Origin: an uncultured Oscillospiraceae bacterium
GTDB lineage: Bacteria > Bacillota > Clostridia > Oscillospirales > Acutalibacteraceae
Assembly (NCBI GenBank): GCA_900540305.1
Contig: UQFL01000008.1
Span: 1-45,915, forward strand
Length of the DNA: 45,915 nucleotides
Direction: 5' to 3'
Shown: positions 39,618 to 45,915 of the stretch, in pieces
How the letters are laid out: every line of letters begins with the position of its first letter
How positions within the stretch are numbered: the stretch's first letter is position 1
Position numbers and translations under genes: made by a program
Notes under the pieces: generated by a model
What the model saw: the letters and a program-made list of their open reading frames with translations, nothing else
Told to the model about the DNA's origin: nothing
Database searches by the model: none

Positions 39618-41570
39618 TCATAATTCAAATGCAGAAATCACATCGCTGCCCGCTTTAACAAGCGCAACAAAATCTTCAATGCCGACATTGATTTCGTGCC
39701 AGCCTTTGGTGTATTTTGTTTTGTCCTTAGTCAAAATCCATTCGCCGTCGGGAACATAAAAGCGTTTTGTTTTCTGCCCCTGATTTACAACGGGTGCAAA
39801 AATAATCTCTGCGCCGAACATATACTGCTCATCAAGAGTATAGCAAACCTCATCATCGGGATATTCAAAAAACATGGGGCGCAGAATGGGGTGACCCGTT
39901 TCGCTCGCCTCGTCCATATAACGCTTAATATACGGTCTTAAATTCTCACGCAGGAAAACAAGTTTTTTGAGTATTTCAAAATTCTCCTCGCCGAATGACC
40001 AAAGTTCGTTGGGGTCTCCGCTCGGCTCTTTAAGGTCACTTCTTTCGCCGTGGCGAATTCGGCTTCCGTGAAGTCTGAGGACGGGCGAGAACACGCCGAA
40101 CTGAAACCACCTTACGATAAGCTCTTTAAAATAATCGCTTGTTATATCGCCGTCATAAAAACCGCCTACATCGGTATTCCACCACGGAATACCGCACACG
40201 GACATATTGATTGCGCCGTGCACTTGACATTTCAGACTTTCAAAGGTGGACTCAATATCGCCCGACCACACAAGCGAGCCGAACTTCTGACTGCCGAGAT
40301 ATGCGCACCTTGTGAGCGTGATTATATCCTCTTTGCCCATTTCTTTATAGCCGTCATACAGCATTTTGGAATAATAATAAGGATACAAAAGAGCAACAAC
40401 ATCGCCCCTGCCCTTGCTGAAAATCAGATTGTCAAACTGCTCGGGGTGAATCTCAGGCTCTGCCTCGTCAAGCCACAGGCTGTCTACGCCGTTGTCGATA
40501 TAATTTTGTTTAAGCTTTTGCCAAACGAACTTTCTTGTTTCCTCGTTGGTGGCGTCAATCTCTGCCTGCCAGCCGTAAAACTCAAACACCCTGTCCGAAC
40601 CTCTTGTTGTTCTGATGAGCATATTTCTGTTTTTCATAGTGCCGTAATTTTCGCTGTGCTCATTAATTGTGGGCCAAACGGAAACAACAAGCTTTGTGCC
40701 CATATCGTGAAGTTCATCGCTCATCGCCTTAACATCGTGCCAATATTTGGGGTCAAATTTATAATCGCCCTGCTCCGTCCAGTGGAAATAATCGGCAACG
40801 ATTGCAGAAACGGGGATATTTTCTTTTTTATATCTTCTTGCAACTTCGAGGAGTTTTTCCTGCGTTTCATATCTGAGCCTGCTCTGCCAGAAACCCGTTG
40901 CCCAGTAAGGCATTTCGGGAGCGTGGCCCGTAAGTTCTGCAAGCGTTTCGCTGACCTCAGCAGGAGTTCCGCCGATAACAACATAGTCAACAAAACGGCA
41001 CGCCGTGCTGTTCCACCTTGTGCGGTTGTTTGAAAGCTCAACAGAGCCGATTGACGGATTATTCCACAAAAAGCCGTAGCCGAGAGAAGAATAAACAAAC
41101 GGCATAGCGCAGTTTGCATTTGTGTTTATTATATCAAACGAACAGCCTTTTAAATCAAAGGGATTATTCATACTGTGACCCATACCGAAAAAGTGTTCGC
41201 CCTCATTTGCTTTAAAAGTGACCCTGCTTTTCCACGCGCCGTTTGCAAGATTTAAATAATTTCTGAAACCACCGTGGAAAGTGAGTTCAGGAAGTTCCTC
41301 AAGAATTTTAACGCCGTTTTTATAAAAAGAAACACAGCCGTTGTTTCTCAGTTCAGCGGTAAGACTGCCCTGAGTTAATTTTACACGGTTATCAAGTTCC
41401 TCGATAACGCAATCGGCTTTCTGCGGCATAAGCGTATAGTTTTCGTCTATAACCTGGCAATCGGGAAAGCCCTGAAATCTTATTGCGTTTTTACCGCAGG
41501 GAGTTATTCTTACAAGTTCCGAAAATTTTGAAAACAAAATTTCGTTATTATTAATTTTTATATTGTCCAT
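39618..41570 (-). CDS. Glycoside hydrolase family 31 (alpha-glucosidase/alpha-xylosidase type)
   Basis: A 650-aa intracellular enzyme. An N-terminal beta-sandwich (1-about 210) is followed by a TIM barrel with PYWATGFWQSRLRYETQE, VSAIVADYFHWTEQGDYKFDP and the nucleophile Asp368 in SLWLDEAEPE. The acid/base Asp438 is in VWSGDIESTFESLK, and WWNTDVGGFYDGD and RWFQFGVFSPVLRLHGS follow. C-terminal beta domains include EYPDDEVCYTLDEQYMFG. YicI-type sequence features favour an exo-acting alpha-glycosidase; xylosidase versus glucosidase is not decided here. ATG 41570 is favoured (AAAGG 10 nt upstream) over a start at 41603. Monocistronic. Confidence 0.92.
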   Translation of the reverse strand: MDNIKINNNEILFSKFSELVRITPCGKNAIRFQGFPDCQVIDENYTLMPQKADCVIEELDNRVKLTQGSLTAELRNNGCVSFYKNGVKILEELPELTFHGGFRNYLNLANGAWKSRVTFKANEGEHFFGMGHSMNNPFDLKGCSFDIINTNANCAMPFVYSSLGYGFLWNNPSIGSVELSNNRTRWNSTACRFVDYVVIGGTPAEVSETLAELTGHAPEMPYWATGFWQSRLRYETQEKLLEVARRYKKENIPVSAIVADYFHWTEQGDYKFDPKYWHDVKAMSDELHDMGTKLVVSVWPTINEHSENYGTMKNRNMLIRTTRGSDRVFEFYGWQAEIDATNEETRKFVWQKLKQNYIDNGVDSLWLDEAEPEIHPEQFDNLIFSKGRGDVVALLYPYYYSKMLYDGYKEMGKEDIITLTRCAYLGSQKFGSLVWSGDIESTFESLKCQVHGAINMSVCGIPWWNTDVGGFYDGDITSDYFKELIVRWFQFGVFSPVLRLHGSRIRHGERSDLKEPSGDPNELWSFGEENFEILKKLVFLRENLRPYIKRYMDEASETGHPILRPMFFEYPDDEVCYTLDEQYMFGAEIIFAPVVNQGQKTKRFYVPDGEWILTKDKTKYTKGWHEINVGIEDFVALVKAGSDVISAFEL

Positions 41571-41661
41571 AGGTATTAAACCTTTCTTCATTCTTTTATT
41601 CAATTATATCATCACCCTGCCGTATTACAATTGACATCTAAAGCGAAATTGTATGAATTTT

Positions 41662-41712
41662 CAACCGTTTTACGGCTGCAAATCCTTCCGCAACCGTCAG
41701 TTGCGGCGGTTG
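41662..41712. repeat. Nested inverted repeat in the GH31/acyltransferase divergent gap
   Basis: CAACCG (41662-41667) pairs with CGGTTG (41707-41712) and encloses a perfect 7-bp hairpin CCGCAAC-CGTCA-GTTGCGG (41688-41706). There is no U run, so it is not a standard terminator. It may be a regulatory leader structure or a REP-like element. Confidence 0.6.
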
Positions 41713-41788
41713 TAAATCAAAGTTTATTGTTAAAAGGGCATAATTTTATTAGAATTACGGCAAACAGCAAAACAGAAAGGTAATAATT

Positions 41789-43045
41789 ATGGAAAATATA
41801 CTTATTAATAAAACATATTTCAAAAAGCTTCCGCTTGACAATGCGGCAAAAATTTACCCTGCGGCGATGACAAAAAAATGGAACGCCGTTTTTGGTCTGT
41901 CTGCAAAACTTTATGATGAGGTTAGTGTAAATCATCTTAAAAAAGCCGTGTGCCAGCTTGCAGAGAGATTTCCGTCAATGTATGTTAAACTTAAAAGCGG
42001 AGCGTTTTGGGATTATTTTGAAACGGCTCAAAACTGCGATATAGTGTATAAGGACAAAGGCGTAATCTGCAAGCCGATAAATGTTAAAAACAGCGACAAA
42101 CCGCTTTTCAGAATTTTATATTCGCAGTATGAAATAAGGGCGGAATTTTTTCACAGCGTAACGGACGGCACGGGAGCATTTGAATATTTCAAGGCTCTGC
42201 TTTTGAGATATTACGAGCTTAAAGACGAAACCCTTGCGCCCGAGTGCTTAATAAAGAGAACTTCTCAGCAGGTGAAAGAAAGCGAAATTGAGGACTCTTT
42301 TCAAAACATCTATAAACGAGGAGCAGGACTTTCAAGAAAGGACACAAACGCCTTTCAGATTAAATTAAAGGACGATAAAAACGGTCTTCATTGGAACAGA
42401 TATTTTTACTCAGCAGACGAAGTAAAGCGTGCTGCAAAAGAGAAATATTCCTGCACGGTAACGCAGTTTATTGCAACGGCATACGCCCTTGCCCTTTTGT
42501 CGAAATATGACAGAAAAAGCAAAAAGCCCGTCAAGCTTTCTATCCCCGTTAATCTAAGACCGTATTTCAATTCAGGCACAGTTCGCAATTTTTCATCATA
42601 TATCACGGTGAATGTTACACCCGAAACAGAATACACTTTTGATGCGGTGCTTGAGCTTATCAAAAAGGCGATGGCTGAGAAAATAAACAAGGACTATTTT
42701 TTCAGAGCCATAAGTAAAAATATTGCGGATGAAAAAATGCTGATTTCAAAATTTTCACCGAATTTTGCAAAGAAAATAGTTATGAAAAGAGCGTTTCGCT
42801 CACTCGGCGAAAAGAAATTTACTTCCACCGTTACAAGCATTGGCAATATTAAAATGCCGCCTTTCTTGGAGGACAGAATAGAGAGCATTTCAGTTGCCCT
42901 CGGCAAAACTTATATAAACAAAATAAACTGCACCGTGGTAGGCTTTAAGGGCAAAATATGCGTTGGCATATCCTGTGCCGCAGACGATATGAGCATACAA
43001 AACGAATTTGAAAAAATAATGAAAAAACAGCTTTGCACTATTTAA
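41789..43045 (+). CDS. Condensation-domain/alcohol acetyltransferase-like acyltransferase
   Basis: A 418-aa protein of the CoA-dependent acyltransferase superfamily (condensation/PapA5/AATase fold). The active-site motif HxxxDG is H122-SVT-D126-G in RAEFFHSVTDGTGAFEYFKALL. The second half has VTQFIATAYALALLSKYDRK, KLSIPVNLRPYFNSGTVRNFSSY (the DFGWG-region equivalent) and SIGNIKMPPFLEDRI. It transfers an acyl group from CoA or a carrier to an alcohol or amine; the acceptor is unknown. AGAAAGGTAATAATT precedes ATG 41789. No NRPS or PKS genes accompany it. Confidence 0.82.
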   Translation: MENILINKTYFKKLPLDNAAKIYPAAMTKKWNAVFGLSAKLYDEVSVNHLKKAVCQLAERFPSMYVKLKSGAFWDYFETAQNCDIVYKDKGVICKPINVKNSDKPLFRILYSQYEIRAEFFHSVTDGTGAFEYFKALLLRYYELKDETLAPECLIKRTSQQVKESEIEDSFQNIYKRGAGLSRKDTNAFQIKLKDDKNGLHWNRYFYSADEVKRAAKEKYSCTVTQFIATAYALALLSKYDRKSKKPVKLSIPVNLRPYFNSGTVRNFSSYITVNVTPETEYTFDAVLELIKKAMAEKINKDYFFRAISKNIADEKMLISKFSPNFAKKIVMKRAFRSLGEKKFTSTVTSIGNIKMPPFLEDRIESISVALGKTYINKINCTVVGFKGKICVGISCAADDMSIQNEFEKIMKKQLCTI

Positions 43046-43059
43046 TAACAAACAGCAAA

Positions 43060-43089
43060 AAAACAGGGAGCCGAAAAGCTCCCTGTTTT
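43060..43089. terminator. Bidirectional terminator between acyltransferase and XRE genes
   Basis: AAAACAGGGAGC (43060-43071) with GCTCCCTGTTTT (43078-43089), a perfect 12-bp stem with a 6-nt loop. Confidence 0.95.
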
Positions 43090-43100
43090 CTTTTAAACTC

Positions 43101-43712
43101 TTATTTTGATTTTACGCAAGCTGCAAGCCAGTAGTAAATGGGAATAAAAAGGAAAAGAATCCATGAATTCCACAAGCCGAAGCACAGGCCCAAAATCAAA
43201 AATGCGATAAGCATTATTTCGGGGAAAGGCAAAAGCAAGGCGAGCGCCTTTTTGTTCTGCGCTTTAAGAGCAATTGCAATTCTGTAATAAACTGGTATGG
43301 TTAAAAACATAATCCAAAGCGGATGCCACATTTTTGTTACAAAAGAAAGCGCTATATAGATAATAATCAGCAAAACGGGAAACGGAAACTTAAACATGGC
43401 ACGGGCGGCATTTGGATAAAGCCCGAAATCGTTTGCCTTGGAGAGCAAAGATTTAAGTTTTGAGCCGTAATCCTTTTTATTTTTACTTGTGCTTATCTTA
43501 ACAACATCCTTTGATGTATCAAGAAGTTCATCAAGAGAAAGACCGTAAACCTGAGCGAGCGCAATAAGATTATCAGTATCGGGCGAAGCCTCTGCACGCT
43601 CCCATTTTGAAATGGACTGCCTGCTTACTCCGAGCTTTTCGGCAAGCACATCCTGGCTGTATCCGTTCATTTTTCTCAACTGCTGAAGTCTGTTTGCAGT
43701 AAGCAAATTCAT
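43101..43712 (-). CDS. XRE-family HTH regulator with C-terminal membrane domain
   Basis: A 203-aa protein. Residues 3-66 form an XRE helix-turn-helix (QQLRKMNGYSQDVLAEKLGVSRQSISKWERAEASPDTDNLIALAQVYGLSLDELL). A charged linker of about 35 residues leads to a membrane domain with four hydrophobic helices from about 108 to 200 (FPVLLIIIYIALSF, LWIMFLTIPVYYRIAIAL, ALALLLPFPEIMLIAFLILGLCF, SWILFLFIPIYYWLAAC). It resembles the gene at 13510-14019 in plan but has a larger membrane part. Probably a membrane-tethered regulator; ligand and targets unknown. Confidence 0.87.
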   Translation of the reverse strand: MNLLTANRLQQLRKMNGYSQDVLAEKLGVSRQSISKWERAEASPDTDNLIALAQVYGLSLDELLDTSKDVVKISTSKNKKDYGSKLKSLLSKANDFGLYPNAARAMFKFPFPVLLIIIYIALSFVTKMWHPLWIMFLTIPVYYRIAIALKAQNKKALALLLPFPEIMLIAFLILGLCFGLWNSWILFLFIPIYYWLAACVKSK

Positions 43713-43831
43713 ATTTTACCCTCCGAATCAAATTTATTTTAACAACACGAGTTTTCCAAAATCTTCTATATTAAAATAATATCATATTCGGCTTTTCATT
43801 ACAATAAAACATCGGGTGAGTTAATAATAAA

Positions 43832-44296
43832 TTAACCGTTTACTTTTACCTTGAAAACAATTTTTCTGACATTTACATCCTTGTCTGCACTCAGACCTGG
43901 CAAATGTGCGTCCTCGGGCATAAGCATAAGAAATGTGCCTTTAGTAAGAGTAAAGTCCATCATAACATCGCCCTCGTAAAAAGCAATGTCGCCGCCTTTT
44001 GAATACTCCTCTTTTACAAGAGTTACCTTATCAAGCTTTGCCCATCTGATTTTTTCAATACCGCTTTCAATATACTGCAAATCAATATATTTTCTGTGCG
44101 CCTCAAACATCATTTCGGGCGTCTGCTGTTTTGTTCTGTAAGACTGCACCATTGCAAAAACATTGTCGCCGTCTATTTCATAAGTGCCGTCCGGCTTTGG
44201 GTCTTTTGCAAATTCTTTTACAAATTCGTCTACCTTATCAAGCCCCTGCGCCTTTTCAAAGTAATTTTCAAGATTTTCTATTTTATCAAAAACCAT
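43832..44296 (-). CDS. YhcH/YjgK/YiaL family protein (DUF386, EbgC/NanQ-like)
   Basis: A 154-aa cupin-like protein with the family motif FEAHRKYIDLQYIESGIEKI, plus MLMPEDAHLPGLSADKDVNVRKIVFKV near the end (metal-binding His/Glu). Relatives act on sugars in sialic acid and beta-galactoside use (NanQ, EbgC), probably as anomerases or isomerases. It is full length. It follows the lipoprotein gene by 17 nt and is probably co-transcribed, which links it to saccharide breakdown. The start at 44296 is preceded by AAAGGGAG at a rather long spacing. Confidence 0.88.
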   Translation of the reverse strand: MVFDKIENLENYFEKAQGLDKVDEFVKEFAKDPKPDGTYEIDGDNVFAMVQSYRTKQQTPEMMFEAHRKYIDLQYIESGIEKIRWAKLDKVTLVKEEYSKGGDIAFYEGDVMMDFTLTKGTFLMLMPEDAHLPGLSADKDVNVRKIVFKVKVNG

Positions 44297-44313
44297 AATA
44301 TTTTGCGCTCCCT

Positions 44314-45387
44314 TTAAGCGTTATCTGCTGTGTTTTGAGCACCGTCTGAAAGCTGTGCTTTTTCCGTTTCTATTGCCGAGGAAACAGCGCCGAAAAGCGA
44401 TTTTCCGCTGTCCTCAGGGCAGTCGCACGCATAGTGCCATATCATCATTCCGCCAAGACCGTTTTCGATGGCGTACTTTGTTTTTTCCTCAATCAAGGAA
44501 TATGTATTGAAAGAAAAAGTAAGTCCCGTTTCATCATCCTTATAAAGACCGTTAGCGTCTATATCGTTATAATAGTCTTTGTAGGAATACCAATATCCCT
44601 CTTCTGTTGTGGGTCTTGCGTAAAACGGCACGCCAAGGTCAAGCTTAGCCTTGTCATATCCAGCTTCAACAAACTTTTCTATACTGTTCTGAGCAATCTC
44701 CATAGTAGCGTGATTTCCGTCATCGTCCCACAAATCGTAGCTCATAATCTCAATTCTGTCCGTTGCCTGCTTAGCCTCGTCAGACTGCTTTATATCCCAG
44801 TCGGCAAGCGCCATTCCGATTTCATATTCACTGCCAAGCACATTATCAAGAGAAATAATAAATTTGTCATACGCTTTCCAGTACTTTTTTGAAATAGTAA
44901 ATTCGTAATCAAAGAATACGCCGTCAAAGCCGTATTTATCAAGCACGGTTTTAATATTGCCCTCAAGCTTTCCGCTTTCAAAAGCGTTGGTGTGGCGCTG
45001 TCCCAAATCGTCCATCTGCGCATTCCAATCCTCATCCTGATTCTGCGCTTTGGGGCCGAGAATATTAAGATAAATCTTTTTATCGGGGTAAGCCGAAATT
45101 GCCTGTTTGAGATTATTGAGAGAAATCTCAAAATCATCTGACAATACTACATTGCCCTCTTCATCAAAATCAGCCGCACCGAAGAAAATAAAATCGGTAA
45201 CAGTTTCTATATGAGAAGTATCAAATGTTGATAAGTCTTTACAAGTATCTGATGTAACATAAGCCGTAACTCTGAAATCTTCAATATCTACGGGTGTTGA
45301 TTCAACCGCCTTGGAACAGGATGAAAACGCCCCTGCCAAAATAGCGATACACAAAACTAACGATAAAGCCCTAAAAAATTTTTTCAT
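44314..45387 (-). CDS. Lipoprotein with GH18 (chitinase-like) domain
   Basis: A 357-aa exported lipoprotein: signal peptide (KKFFRALSLVLCIAILAGAF) with lipobox FSSC, Cys24. The mature part is a TIM-barrel of GH18 type: early VTAYVTSDTCKDL, KIYLNILGP, the active-site strand YGFDGVFFDYEF (Asp155, Asp160, Glu162), IEIMSYDLWDDDG, LDLGVPFYARP and GLGGMMIWHYACD. The usual DxxDxDxE is altered: the second Asp is Phe158, while the catalytic Glu162 is kept. It may hydrolyse or just bind GlcNAc-containing glycans, or act in the spore/cell envelope. It heads a short operon with the YhcH-like gene. Confidence 0.85.
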   Translation of the reverse strand: MKKFFRALSLVLCIAILAGAFSSCSKAVESTPVDIEDFRVTAYVTSDTCKDLSTFDTSHIETVTDFIFFGAADFDEEGNVVLSDDFEISLNNLKQAISAYPDKKIYLNILGPKAQNQDEDWNAQMDDLGQRHTNAFESGKLEGNIKTVLDKYGFDGVFFDYEFTISKKYWKAYDKFIISLDNVLGSEYEIGMALADWDIKQSDEAKQATDRIEIMSYDLWDDDGNHATMEIAQNSIEKFVEAGYDKAKLDLGVPFYARPTTEEGYWYSYKDYYNDIDANGLYKDDETGLTFSFNTYSLIEEKTKYAIENGLGGMMIWHYACDCPEDSGKSLFGAVSSAIETEKAQLSDGAQNTADNA

Positions 45388-45410
45388 AAATTTTTACCTC
45401 TCAAAAATGC

Positions 45411-45448
45411 AAAAACCCTGAAGTACGCATTGCGCTTCAGGGCTTTTT
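45411..45448 (-). terminator. Terminator of the XRE gene at 45455
   Basis: CCCTGAAG (45416-45423) pairs with CTTCAGGG (45435-45442). Plus-strand A5 to the left gives the minus-strand U run; T7 to the right makes it nearly bidirectional. Confidence 0.88.
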
Positions 45449-45454
45449 TTCGGG

Positions 45455-45793
45455 TTATATTCTTGTGTCATCCTCACGATGGATATATGCGTCAAGCAAT
45501 TTCCAAATCGTTTTCTGCTCTTCCGGTGTGCATGAGATAACCATGTCAATAATATTCTGGTCAATCTCATCCTTCATTGAACCGGACAGAAAATAATCCG
45601 CGTTGACATCAAGTATCTGGCAGATCTTGATAAAGCTTTTCATTCTCGGATAGCTGCGGCCAGTTTCAATGTTTGAAATCTGGTGCTCGCTAAGACCGAT
45701 TTGCTCTGCAAGTTCGCTCTGATTGATGCCTAATTGTTTTCTTCTTTGCATGATGCGCAAGCCTAATATAGCCTGCTTATTAATTTCTCTCAT
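45455..45793 (-). CDS. XRE-family (Cro/C1) transcriptional regulator
   Basis: A 112-aa cytosolic regulator. The helix-turn-helix spans about residues 10-68 (LRIMQRRKQLGINQSELAEQIGLSEHQISNIETGRSYPRMKSFIKICQILDVNADYFLSG). A short C-terminal helix follows (EIDQNIIDMVISCTPEEQKTIWKLLDAYI), typical of clostridial stand-alone XRE proteins. ATG 45793 is chosen because GGGGGG ends 5 nt upstream; a longer frame to 45820 reads through a palindrome. The palindrome TTGATA-T-TATCAA at 45808-45820 is a likely autoregulatory operator. Target genes are unknown. Confidence 0.88.
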   Translation of the reverse strand: MREINKQAILGLRIMQRRKQLGINQSELAEQIGLSEHQISNIETGRSYPRMKSFIKICQILDVNADYFLSGSMKDEIDQNIIDMVISCTPEEQKTIWKLLDAYIHREDDTRI

Positions 45794-45807
45794 ATTAACC
45801 CCCCGCA

Positions 45808-45820
45808 TTGATATTATCAA
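45808..45820. promoter_or_regulatory. Palindromic candidate operator of the XRE gene
   Basis: TTGATATTATCAA, a perfect 6-bp inverted repeat around one central base, 15 nt upstream of the ATG. The 95 bp to the window end are AT-rich and contain no gene. Confidence 0.5.
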
Positions 45821-45915
45821 AATCGCTTTTAAAATGGAATATAATTTAATTTGATTTTGTCATTTAATTGATTGTTTTTCAAATGTTCAAATCTTATTAA
45901 TTTATTTTCATAAAA

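Noticed and set aside
39476..39658. A 60-aa plus-strand frame after the second frameshifted gene
   Set aside because: It overlaps the end of that gene, reads through the terminator hairpin and into the GH31 3' end, and has no domain signal.
40050..41033. A 327-aa open frame on the plus strand
   Set aside because: It lies wholly antisense to the GH31 gene, has no ribosome binding site and reads as low-complexity mixed composition; the GH31 frame carries all family motifs.
1..45915. CRISPR array, insertion sequence or prophage
   Set aside because: No regularly spaced repeats, transposase or phage structural genes were found on either strand.

Overview
The window looks like chromosomal DNA of a low-to-mid GC Gram-positive anaerobe, most likely a spore-forming member of the Clostridia (order Oscillospirales/Eubacteriales). 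This is inferred from SpoIIE, a class B sortase, a DUF348-G5-3D cell-wall protein, a tryptophan T-box, a yybP-ykoY manganese riboswitch, a two-gene SufBC-like Fe-S module, strong AAGGAGG-type ribosome binding sites, and GTG/TTG starts. No phage, insertion sequence or CRISPR array is visible. The first 49 bases are not biological: they are an Illumina P5/i5/Nextera transposon adapter left on the contig end.

Layout. 50-2000: an nfeD-SPFH membrane-microdomain operon on the minus strand, preceded by a promoter and a 130-nt structured leader of unknown identity. 2056-3618: a ClC chloride transporter. 3705-4318: the scar of a deleted divergent gene pair (C-terminal anchor of a surface protein joined to the 3' part of a TetR regulator). 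4370-7241: pncA-pncB-srtB, NAD salvage joined to a class B sortase. 7518-8472: tRNA-Pro and Mn-riboswitch-controlled mntP. 8535-10184: stand-alone trpB under a Trp T-box. 10303-12294: a 3D/G5 wall protein with a long leader, a 690-bp AT-rich spacer and tRNA-Arg. 12406-17000: metallophosphoesterase, XRE-membrane regulator, flavodoxin, ABM monooxygenase and glmS. 17086-20055: spoIIE and a DUF2238 membrane protein.

20273-24504 carries an acyl-CoA synthetase and a GH3 beta-glucosidase whose domains are permuted. 24565-25740 is an AICAR transformylase lacking the IMP cyclohydrolase domain. Divergent from it, 25848-28134 is a tightly coupled three-gene operon of two paralogous RimK-like ATP-grasp ligases and a CYTH triphosphate-tunnel protein. 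I cannot assign it to a known pathway, and it is the best candidate for an undescribed system here. 28197-30397 encodes MarR-SufC-SufB with a likely MarR operator upstream. 31036-34250 is a response regulator/histidine kinase pair followed by an overlapping 30-aa membrane peptide. 34374-37302 holds MATE, DUF2804 and a hypoxanthine-DNA glycosylase-like gene.

37407-39610 is an AT-rich accessory patch behind tRNA-Asn. The tRNA 3' end plus its terminator is duplicated 248 bp downstream, the spacer is full of hairpins, and three small membrane/PH-like genes follow, two of them frameshifted. 39618-45793 returns to core-like content: GH31 glycosidase, a condensation-type acyltransferase, a second XRE-membrane regulator, YhcH/YjgK-family protein, a GH18-like lipoprotein and an XRE regulator with a palindromic candidate operator. 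Together the sugar enzymes (GH3, GH31, GH18-like, YhcH) suggest a gut-type saccharolytic lifestyle; this is inference.
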